A stretch of 6,006 bases of DNA from JAICKN01 sp036491415 (lineage in GTDB: Bacteria > Acidobacteriota > Terriglobia > Terriglobales > Acidobacteriaceae). The stretch lies in contig DASXCC010000181.1 of the NCBI GenBank assembly GCA_036491415.1, positions 1 to 6,006 on the forward strand. Reading direction: 5' to 3'. Positions 1-5,844 of the stretch are shown one piece after another (within the stretch, counting starts at the first letter, position 1; each line of letters starts with the position of its first letter). The notes under the pieces are model-generated. The model ran no database searches. It saw only the letters and a program-made list of their open reading frames with translations, and was not told the DNA's origin. Position numbers and translations under genes: made by a program.

Positions 1-723
1 TTCACACTTTTCCATCTCAGTGTAAGTCCCAAAGAAAAGAACTTTCCCTTCATGCAGGAAAACAATGCGGTCGGCGAGTTTCTTTGCAAGCCGCATGTCG
101 TGCGTGACCACGATGCTCGTCAAATGCAGATGGGCTTTTAATCGTTGAATCAAATCTCCGAGCAGGTGCGCCATAAGCGGATCAACCATGGTCGTAGGTT
201 CGTCATAGAGCACGCATTCGGGCTGCGCCGCCAAAGCCCGCGCAATCGCTACAGAACGTTTCATCCCCGTAGACAGATCCGATGGCAATAAGTCGCGCAT
301 CTCCTTCACGCCGACCATCTTCAAAAGTCCATCCACAATATGAAGGATGTGTTGTTCATCCAAATCTTTTCTTTCACGCAAAGGGAACGCGACGTTTTCT
401 CCTACCGTGAGCGAATCAAACAGCGCACCGTTCTGAAAAACCATGGTGACTTTCTTGCGGATGTGCTCCATTTGCGCGTCGGTATAGTCGGTAATGTCTT
501 CGTGCGCCACGAACACGCGGCCAGAGTCCGGTTTGAGAAATCCCATGATGGTTTGCAGGGACACCGACTTCCCTACACCGCTTCGCCCCAGAATGCACAA
601 AGTCTCTTCCGGCATGACGTTGAAGCTGACATCGAACAGCACATGTTTCTCTCCAAAAGCCTTGGAAACGTGCTGAAAATCGATATATGGTACGGTGTCG
701 GTTTTCCCGGGCATAAGCTCCAT
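1..723 (-). CDS. Mla-type (MlaF/Ttg2A-like) ABC transporter ATP-binding protein, C-terminus cut by window edge
   Basis: This is the ATPase subunit of an ABC transporter that would drive lipid or hydrophobic-compound transport at the inner membrane. The frame is open for 241 codons from the ATG at 723 to the window edge, so only a short C-terminal tail is missing. Visible motifs are Walker A GRSGVGKS (46-53), Q-loop Q97, signature LSTGM (150-154), Walker B VLYDEP (171-176), D-loop region MVDP (179-182) and H-loop H208. The stretch GALFDSLTVGENVAFPLRE (99-117) closely resembles MlaF/Ttg2A ATPases, which is why I place it there rather than with a generic importer. The signature has Thr where most have Gly, and the D-loop lacks the usual GLD. 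No strong Shine-Dalgarno lies before 723. An ATG three codons in (714) has GGAG only 3 nt upstream, so the start is uncertain by a few residues. Permease and MlaD-like partners would lie beyond the left edge. Confidence 0.9.
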   Translation of the reverse strand, partial: MELMPGKTDTVPYIDFQHVSKAFGEKHVLFDVSFNVMPEETLCILGRSGVGKSVSLQTIMGFLKPDSGRVFVAHEDITDYTDAQMEHIRKKVTMVFQNGALFDSLTVGENVAFPLRERKDLDEQHILHIVDGLLKMVGVKEMRDLLPSDLSTGMKRSVAIARALAAQPECVLYDEPTTMVDPLMAHLLGDLIQRLKAHLHLTSIVVTHDMRLAKKLADRIVFLHEGKVLFFGTYTEMEKCE

Positions 724-886
724 TAATTGTAGTTGTTACGTGCTTTAGAAAAGAAGGTTCTTTAGGTACCGCACCTTCCCCTGCACTATAAATGTATTCC
801 CGAGTCACACGAAAGTAACCTTCCCAAAGTTCGTATTCGATTGGATGATGGTTGCATCCCGGTGTTCCCAGCCGGGTAAACCCTAT
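724..886. promoter_or_regulatory. Divergent intergenic region with inverted repeat and candidate -10
   Basis: This spacer separates the minus-strand ABC ATPase from the plus-strand PilZ gene and should hold promoters for both. An inverted repeat GAAGGT (753-758) / ACCTTC (773-778) is centred on the palindrome GGTACC (765-770) and could be an operator or a hairpin in a leader. TATAAA at 787-792 is a plausible plus-strand -10 box, but no convincing -35 hexamer sits 16-18 nt upstream. Further on, CCCGG/CCGGG arms and GGGTAAACCC lie just before the chosen PilZ start. All of these are visual matches only, with no proof of function. Confidence 0.25.
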
Positions 887-1423
887 ATGGCTCAAAAGCT
901 ATTGGATGTTCTCATGTTAGGCCGTTGCTCCCACGAGTTCTCATGGCCACGTCGCGCCAACGACGGCAATTATTACCAGGTCTGCCTATTGTGCGCAGTT
1001 GAATACCAGTACGACTGGAAGACCATGCGCCGTACCGAACGCGTGCAAAAAGCCGGAACGGCGGAGAGCACCGCTCGCCGTACGCGCACGACCCACGCCA
1101 AGAAGCCGACATGGGTTCCGCGCGCGCGCCGCATTAAGCTGGACTCCCAATTGCGCTATCGGGTGAAGAATTTAGGCACGTGGTACGAAGGCGTAGTCGA
1201 GAACCTGAGCCAGTCCGGCGTCCTTTTCAACGGACCGCATGCGTTGCCCGCAAATACGTTGATCGAAATGGTGTTCGAGATGCCCGAAGAAATTTCCGGA
1301 CAGAAAAACAGCAACGTTTTATGCCAGGCACGCGTCATTCGCAGCAAAGAAACCCAGAACAACGAAAATGTGCTGGGACTTGCCGCTACGATCCTGGATT
1401 ATAAGTTCCTGCACACTAACTAA
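887..1423 (+). CDS. PilZ-domain protein with N-terminal zinc-ribbon-like Cys/His cluster
   Basis: This 178-residue cytoplasmic protein has two parts. Residues 14-36 hold Cys14-x-His16 and Cys33-x-x-Cys36 around a SWPRR segment and YYQVC, which resembles a small zinc-binding ribbon. A basic, Thr/Arg-rich linker follows. From about residue 79 there is a PilZ-like beta-barrel with the NLSQSG motif (106-111), matching the (D/N)xSxxG c-di-GMP-binding signature. The partner RxxxR motif is degenerate: the Arg-rich segment RARRI is present, but Pro sits four residues before the last Arg, so nucleotide binding is uncertain. PilZ proteins commonly act as c-di-GMP effectors in motility, polysaccharide or pilus control; the target here is unknown. 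The start is ambiguous. In-frame ATGs occur at 845, 887 and 914, none with a strong Shine-Dalgarno. I chose 887 because 845 has no ribosome site and contains a GC hairpin, while 914 would leave only four residues before the first Cys. Confidence 0.8.
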   Translation: MAQKLLDVLMLGRCSHEFSWPRRANDGNYYQVCLLCAVEYQYDWKTMRRTERVQKAGTAESTARRTRTTHAKKPTWVPRARRIKLDSQLRYRVKNLGTWYEGVVENLSQSGVLFNGPHALPANTLIEMVFEMPEEISGQKNSNVLCQARVIRSKETQNNENVLGLAATILDYKFLHTN

Positions 1424-1463
1424 GCCCGAATTGATCCTGAGAAATACAGGTTTGCCTATACTG

Positions 1464-1492
1464 GCGCCCGGTGCACTCCTGTGCGCATTTTT
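1464..1492 (+). terminator. Possible weak Rho-independent terminator after the PilZ gene
   Basis: Short GC-rich arms lie 40 bases after the PilZ stop. GCAC (1473-1476) pairs with GTGC (1481-1484) around a TCCT loop, and an alternative GCGC (1464-1467) pairs with GCGC (1483-1486). The sequence ATTTTT follows at once. Outer arms CTGGCG (1461-1466) and CGCCAG (1493-1498) could also pair. The stems are short, so this is weak; it would separate the PilZ gene from the lipoprotein gene downstream. Confidence 0.3.
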
Positions 1493-1555
1493 CGCCAGCA
1501 GGCCTCCATTCTGCATCTAAAATATCTATACATTCAAGATCAACAGGGGTGTTCT

Positions 1556-2680
1556 ATGAAGACGAGACTCTCGCTCTTCGCGGCGACGTTTGCGTTGTTC
1601 TCATTGCTCGGGTTTACAGTCGGTTGCAGCAAAGCGCCAACAGATGCGCAGATGGGCAGTGACATTCAAAACAAGTTAAATACAGACTCAGGGCTGCAAG
1701 GAAAACAGCTCGGAGTACAGGCGGACAAAGGCACCATCACGCTTACAGGGGTGGTGGACAATCAGGCGCAACGGGATGCAGCGGCGCGCTATGCATCGTC
1801 CGAGGCCGGGGTTAAACAGGTCGTCAACAACATTCAGGTGCAGGAAGCGGCGAATCAGCCTTCATCCGACCAGATGATGATGCAGGCTGCTCCTCCGCCG
1901 CCTGTTCAAACAAAGGATAAAAGCAAGCCATCGCCCAGCACGCACAAGACGAAAAAGACCGATGACTCGAACAGTTCGAACAGCATGATGGCGGAAAATC
2001 CGCAGCCTCAGGCCCAGCAGAATGCTCCCGCGACGAACCAGAACACACAGAGCGCACCCGTTTCCACTCCTGCACCGGAAGCAGCAGCTCCGCCTCCACC
2101 GCCTCCGCCACAAAAGGCAACGGTGCCCAGCGGGGCAGCGATCTCGGTGCGGTTAGTAGATGAAATCAACACAACGACGGCGCAACAGGGTCAGACTTTC
2201 CGCGCGACTTTAAATTCTCCACTCTCCGTGGATGGAGAAGTCGTAGTTCCCGCGGGCTATGACGTCGAAGGCCACATTGTGGCAACGCAGAGCGCAGGCA
2301 AGTTTGCGGGACAATCGCTGCTCACGTTGCAACTAGACCGCATTCTCGTGGGCGACAAGCACTACAATATTCAAACCGATCAATACCACAAAGAAACATC
2401 CTCCCGGGGTAAGAACACAGCCGAGAAGGTCGGCGGCGGCGCAGCGGTGGGAGCGATCCTCGGCGGCATCTTCGGTGGCGGCAAAGGCGCTGCCATCGGC
2501 GCAGCAGCTGGAGGCGGTGCGGGCGGCGGCGTGCAAGCAGCCAGCAAAAGCCAGCAGATTACTCTGGCCTCTGAAACCATATTGAACTTCACACTGCAAG
2601 CGCCGGTTACGTTGACTGTGACGAGCAAGGGTCCGAACAGCAACCGACCGCAACTGGGCGGCAGTAACAACAATCAATAG
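1556..2680 (+). CDS. BON-domain lipoprotein with Pro/Gln-rich linker and glycine zipper
   Basis: This is a predicted 374-residue exported lipoprotein. A positively charged N-terminus and hydrophobic segment (5-20) lead to TVGC, with Cys24 as the likely lipidation site. Residues 28-95 form a BON domain (DIQNKL, GTITLTGVV, and the closing VKQVVNNIQV), a fold linked to phospholipid or envelope binding. Residues 97-191 are a low-complexity Pro/Gln/Asn/Ala linker with runs of four and seven prolines, fit to span the periplasm or peptidoglycan. A beta-rich domain follows from 192, with VPAGYDVEGHIV (231-242). It is interrupted by a glycine zipper at 293-325 and resumes to about 355. The zipper could insert in or associate with a membrane. 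The start at 1556 is set by AGGGG (1545-1549), 6 nt upstream, and by the signal peptide; the frame also extends upstream to 1481, but that would bury the signal. Its exact function is unknown; an envelope-integrity role is inferred. Confidence 0.9.
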   Translation: MKTRLSLFAATFALFSLLGFTVGCSKAPTDAQMGSDIQNKLNTDSGLQGKQLGVQADKGTITLTGVVDNQAQRDAAARYASSEAGVKQVVNNIQVQEAANQPSSDQMMMQAAPPPPVQTKDKSKPSPSTHKTKKTDDSNSSNSMMAENPQPQAQQNAPATNQNTQSAPVSTPAPEAAAPPPPPPPQKATVPSGAAISVRLVDEINTTTAQQGQTFRATLNSPLSVDGEVVVPAGYDVEGHIVATQSAGKFAGQSLLTLQLDRILVGDKHYNIQTDQYHKETSSRGKNTAEKVGGGAAVGAILGGIFGGGKGAAIGAAAGGGAGGGVQAASKSQQITLASETILNFTLQAPVTLTVTSKGPNSNRPQLGGSNNNQ

Positions 2681-2692
2681 CGAAAAATTCAA

Positions 2693-2725
2693 AAAGGCGC
2701 GGAGAAAATCCGCGCCTTTATATTT
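2693..2725. terminator. Bidirectional Rho-independent terminator between convergent genes
   Basis: A perfect 11-bp inverted repeat pairs 2693-2703 (AAAGGCGCGGA) with 2709-2719 (TCCGCGCCTTT) around a GAAAA loop. On the plus strand the stem ends in TTT followed by ATATTT. On the minus strand it is followed by TTTTT and then a second T-run. It lies 12 bases after the lipoprotein stop and can also end transcripts of the dehydrogenase operon arriving from the right. Confidence 0.9.
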
Positions 2726-2738
2726 GTAGCTCACATTT

Positions 2739-2762
2739 GCGAACACCGGTGCGAATACCGGC
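2739..2762. repeat. Tandem 12-bp imperfect repeat
   Basis: GCGAACACCGGT (2739-2750) is followed directly by GCGAATACCGGC (2751-2762), with 10 of 12 bases identical. The junction contains the palindrome CACCGGTG (2744-2751). It lies in the non-coding gap between the terminator and the end of the dehydrogenase gene. With only two copies it could be chance or a small protein-binding site. Confidence 0.5.
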
Positions 2763-2770
2763 TCGTAACC

Positions 2771-2811
2771 CCTGTCGTGACATGGTCACGTAACAAGATT
2801 ATGGTGACAGG
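2771..2811. repeat. Nested inverted repeats just downstream of the dehydrogenase stop
   Basis: CGTGAC (2776-2781) and GTCACG (2785-2790) form a 6-bp hairpin with a 3-base loop. CCTGTC (2771-2776) and GACAGG (2806-2811) are outer arms that share one base with the inner stem. On the minus strand this sits immediately after the dehydrogenase stop codon and could stabilise the mRNA 3' end. There is no T-tract, so it is unlikely to be an intrinsic terminator itself. Confidence 0.4.
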
Positions 2812-2812
2812 A

Positions 2813-4948
2813 TTACGGAGACATCTTCTTCAGCAGCGCGAACGCCACGTAGACTCCGCCGGTAGGCAGATTCAATGCTTTGCCTCCACCGGCCGCAATG
2901 ACGACAAACTGGTGTCCATTCACTTCGTAGGTCGCTGGCGTGGCATTGCCGGCAAATGGGAGCTCGCTCTCCCACAATAGTTTTCCAGTATTTTTATCGA
3001 AGGCATGCATCTTCTTATCGAAATTCGTGGCCGCGATGAATACCAAGCCCCCGGCGGTCACAACCGGCCCACCATAATTTTCACTTCCTGTGTCCTTCAT
3101 TCCTTTGGCAAGAAGTTCGGGGTATTCTCCGAAGGGAATTCTCCAGACATACTCTCCCGTATTCAGGTCAATCGCACTTAGCGTGCCCCACGGTGGAACC
3201 ACTGCGGGATAGCCGTCAGGATCAAGAAACTTATCGTAGCCGCCGAAGTGATATTTCGGCTGCTGTGTGACCGCCTGTGCGGCAACCCCTGCGGCGGAAG
3301 GCATCAATTCTTTGTCTTGCCCCGTGGAGATGAAATCAATCAAGGCAGAAATTTGATCGCCGGTAAAAGCCGCGAATGCCGGCATACGGCCTTTGCCTTT
3401 TTGAATCATCATGGCAATTTCATCTTTGCCGTGGCGTTTTTCAACGCCGATCAGCGACGGAAATTGCGGAGGCGAACCGGCACGGTTCTCGCCATGACAC
3501 ACTGAGCATTGGCTCTGATAAAGGGAACGTCCGGTCATCTGATGGCTGTTGTCGCTTTCCGCCAGGGTGCCCATCCAGGGAAGATCGTTGGCATTGACGT
3601 AGAGCACAGCATTTTCCGGATCAAGCGCTGAACCGCCCCATTCCGCGCCGCCATCGAAGCCCGGGAAAATAATTGTTTTCTTCCCGACGCTGAAAGGTAT
3701 GAACTGACCTTCGCTGCGGAACGTATGGAACTGTTCGACCGCCCACGCATGCGCTTCAGGCGTGCGCGTTGTCAGCATGTCTTCCGTCAGAAGCTGCCGC
3801 GCGAACGGAGCGGGCTTTGTGGGAAGCATTTGCTCGTCTGATGCAACTTCACTGGGAACATTGCTGGGTGGATATTTTTTAGATTGCAGCGGAAATAATG
3901 GCTCTCCGTTGCTGCGGTCGAAAAGAAATACGTATCCGCTTTTTGTGGTTTGCGCGACGGCGTCAATCTTGCGGCCATCTTTCGTGACCGTGACCAATGT
4001 TGGAGGCGAAGGGAAATCGCGGTCCCAAATATCGTGCTTCACTTCCTGAAAATGCCAGATGCGTTTGCCGGTCGAGGCGTCGAGCGCAATTAAGGAATCA
4101 GTAAACAGATCGTTTCCCAGACGGTCGGCGCCGTAAAAATCAGCCGCCGCTGACCCGGTCGGAACATAGACGATTCCCCGCTGCTCATCCAGAGCCATCC
4201 CTGTCCAGTTGTTCGCGCCGCCAGTATAGGTCCAAGCATCTTTCGGCCATGAGTCGTAACCGAATTCACCGGGATGAGGGATTGTGTGAAACGACCAACG
4301 TAATTTTCCGGTTCGCACATCGTAAGCGCGAATATCTCCGGGGGGCGCAGGCAAAACTTCGGGCTCGCGATCGCCGAGAATGATCAAGTCCTTGTAAACA
4401 ATTCCCGGACTTGTGGAGACGACAGATTGCGTCGTGTAGTCGCGGCCGAGATCCTTGCGAAGATCGATGCGCCCGTTTTCGCCAAACGTAGGAATTGTTT
4501 TTCCCGTGCGCGCATTGAGCGCATACACAAAATTCGTAATGCCGGCGAAGACGCGCTTATCATCTCCACTGGCCCAATAAGAAAGTCCGCGATTCGGCTG
4601 GCCGCCCACGGCTCCTGAATCAAACTTCCACAACTCTTTTCCTGTCGCGGCATCGAGCGCAAAGATTTTTTGGGACGGACTGATTCCGTACAGCACACCG
4701 TCCACAATAAGCGGACTACTCTCGAATCCGCCTTTCTCGCCGGTGTCGTAAGTCCACGCGACCTGAAGGTCTTTTACGTTCTCGCGATTAATTTCGTGCA
4801 AAGAAGAATAGTGCGTATTCTGGGAGACTCCGCCGTACGCAGCCCAGTTTTCTTGTGCCGCCGAAGAATTATTATTTTGCGCTTTCCCATTTGTTGCGTA
4901 AACCGCCAGCAATAAAGCCGCCGCTGCGAGCAGAGCTGGATATTTCAT
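2813..4948 (-). CDS. PQQ-dependent sugar/polyol-type dehydrogenase with inserted cytochrome c domain
   Basis: This 711-residue exported quinoprotein most resembles membrane glucose/quinate dehydrogenases, which oxidise sugars or polyols (glucose to gluconolactone is typical). A signal peptide covers about residues 1-23. The beta-propeller shows repeated tryptophan-docking motifs such as LDAATGKELW (99-108), YDVRTGKLRW (209-218), LDASTGKRIW (289-298), IDLNTGEYVW (593-602) and FDKNTGKLLW (650-659). HDIWDRDFPSPPTL (305-318) and TKSGYVFLFDRSNG (335-348) match the active-site region; from memory of the family, Asp309 and Lys336 align with the catalytic Asp and PQQ-contacting Lys of E. coli Gcd. 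A c-type heme site CSVCH (481-485) with likely axial Met522 (GRMPAF) sits before the last blades. These two Cys are the only ones, so the vicinal disulfide of methanol/ethanol dehydrogenases is absent. There are no N-terminal membrane helices like those of Gcd. The substrate cannot be read from sequence. It is last in its operon, 88 nt after the cyclotransferase. Confidence 0.92.
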   Translation of the reverse strand: MKYPALLAAAALLLAVYATNGKAQNNNSSAAQENWAAYGGVSQNTHYSSLHEINRENVKDLQVAWTYDTGEKGGFESSPLIVDGVLYGISPSQKIFALDAATGKELWKFDSGAVGGQPNRGLSYWASGDDKRVFAGITNFVYALNARTGKTIPTFGENGRIDLRKDLGRDYTTQSVVSTSPGIVYKDLIILGDREPEVLPAPPGDIRAYDVRTGKLRWSFHTIPHPGEFGYDSWPKDAWTYTGGANNWTGMALDEQRGIVYVPTGSAAADFYGADRLGNDLFTDSLIALDASTGKRIWHFQEVKHDIWDRDFPSPPTLVTVTKDGRKIDAVAQTTKSGYVFLFDRSNGEPLFPLQSKKYPPSNVPSEVASDEQMLPTKPAPFARQLLTEDMLTTRTPEAHAWAVEQFHTFRSEGQFIPFSVGKKTIIFPGFDGGAEWGGSALDPENAVLYVNANDLPWMGTLAESDNSHQMTGRSLYQSQCSVCHGENRAGSPPQFPSLIGVEKRHGKDEIAMMIQKGKGRMPAFAAFTGDQISALIDFISTGQDKELMPSAAGVAAQAVTQQPKYHFGGYDKFLDPDGYPAVVPPWGTLSAIDLNTGEYVWRIPFGEYPELLAKGMKDTGSENYGGPVVTAGGLVFIAATNFDKKMHAFDKNTGKLLWESELPFAGNATPATYEVNGHQFVVIAAGGGKALNLPTGGVYVAFALLKKMSP

Positions 4949-4961
4949 CCGGGTCGTTGAT

Positions 4962-4967
4962 TCCTTT
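4962..4967 (-). promoter_or_regulatory. Shine-Dalgarno of the dehydrogenase gene, unusually distant
   Basis: AAAGGA on the minus strand ends 13 nt before the ATG at 4948, longer than the usual 5-9 nt. No other ATG, GTG or TTG in frame lies between it and 4948, and the signal peptide begins right at that ATG, so the start stands despite the spacing. Confidence 0.4.
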
Positions 4968-5036
4968 AGGAGTATGGCTTGCCACGGGAGAGTATCACAA
5001 ACGCGAATGGATAGTGATTACCGGAAAGATGTCGCG

Positions 5037-5833
5037 CTAGGGCCCAAGACGAATTTCAAACAGCTTCGGCCACAACTTCCCTGTAATAAAAATCCTGTCG
5101 CTCTTTTCGTCGTAAGCAATGCCATTCAGCACGGCATTTATGTCTCGCGAATCGCGATCGGGAAAGAGATGGCTTAAGTCAATCCACTTGCGCACGTTGC
5201 CATTTTCAGGAGAAATGATGGCGATCCGGTCCATCATCCAAACATTGGCGAAGATTTCTCCGTGGATAAATTCCAGTTCATTCAGATTATCGACCGGCCT
5301 TCCTTTATATGTGACGGTCATATGCCTGAGTTCTTTGAAAGACGCCGGATCGAGAAAACGTAATACGGAGGTACCGTCGCTCATGATCAGCTGCTTGTTA
5401 TCATGGGTCAGCCCCCAGCCTTCGCCTGGGTAGAGAAATGTCTGCACCAGGCGAAAACTTGAGCGGTCATACACGAAACACTTGCCAGACTGCCACGTAA
5501 GCTGCAAAAGATTGTTTTTCCAATCGGTGAGGCCTTCGCCGAAATATTCCGTGGGCAGATCGTAACGCTGAAGAACTTTACCGGTTTGCAGGTCGACTTT
5601 CCGGATAGAAGATTTTCCATCCCGACCAGTGCTTTCATACAAAGCTCCATCGAAATAAACGAGTCCTTGCGTATAAGCATCCGGATCGTGGGGATAACGT
5701 GGACGACCTCATAGGCTTGAAAATCAGGATTGGGTTTCGGCTTTGCCTGTTGCGCAGCACAGGACAAAACGAAAGCCGGAAAAATCAACGAAAGAACGAG
5801 GGATTTAAATAAGCGGCGCGATTTCGAAATCAC
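5037..5833 (-). pseudogene. Glutaminyl-peptide cyclotransferase (glutamine cyclotransferase), broken by a one-base frameshift
   Basis: The enzyme family converts N-terminal Gln of peptides to pyroglutamate with loss of ammonia. This copy belongs to the plant/bacterial five-bladed propeller type. A GTG start at 5833 has AGGA 7 nt upstream. Residues 1-25 are a signal sequence ending VLSC, possibly a lipoprotein site. The frame reads YEVVHV to about 5696, then goes out of frame; the family sequence PHDPDAYTQGLVYFDGALYE resumes one frame over and runs to the TAG at 5037. Restoring one base (GTTAT to GTTTAT) gives VHVYPHDPDAYTQG and a 265-residue protein of normal length. Further family motifs are YESTG (Glu67), FGEGLT, PGEGWGLTHD, NELEFI and LNGIAYD, with TGKLWPKLFEI near the end. 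Everything after the break is intact, which suggests either a recent mutation or a sequencing/assembly error. An in-frame TTG at 5642 could only yield a fragment lacking the signal and first blade. The first frame continues to 5408 with non-family sequence. Confidence 0.88.
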
Positions 5834-5840
5834 TTTAAGA

Positions 5841-5844
5841 TCCT
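5841..5844 (-). promoter_or_regulatory. Ribosome binding site of the cyclotransferase, overlapping the lactonase stop
   Basis: AGGA on the minus strand lies 7 nt before the GTG at 5833 and shares bases with the TAG stop of the upstream gene (5843-5845), reading TAGGA. It fixes the GTG as the start and indicates translational coupling of the two genes. Confidence 0.7.

Noticed and set aside
416..895. 159-codon minus-strand open frame spanning the ABC ATPase start
   Set aside because: It is out of frame with the ABC ATPase, which carries all expected motifs; its translation resembles no family and crosses the divergent promoter region.
1481..1555. Upstream extension of the lipoprotein frame to an ATG at 1481
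   Set aside because: It would place 25 residues ahead of a clear signal peptide, has no ribosome site, and falls inside the possible terminator. AGGGG before 1556 fits much better.
1967..1983. Short direct repeat TCGAACAG within the lipoprotein gene
   Set aside because: It encodes a Ser/Asn-rich part of the low-complexity linker and needs no other explanation.
2333..2746. 137-codon minus-strand open frame opposite the lipoprotein 3' end
   Set aside because: It runs through the strong terminator and mirrors the glycine-rich coding sequence, with no recognisable domain or ribosome site.
4949..5036. Separate promoter for the dehydrogenase gene
   Set aside because: The best -10-like match (GATACT, minus strand) has no -35 at the right distance, so I treat the gene as part of the operon.
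5408..5695. First-frame continuation of the cyclotransferase past the break
   Set aside because: The sequence after VHV bears no family resemblance, while the other frame matches the family closely; it is the result of the frameshift.
5688..5698. Programmed -1 frameshifting at the CCCC run
   Set aside because: The site lacks an X XXY YYZ slippery heptamer and I see no obvious downstream pseudoknot. A one-base indel explains it more simply.
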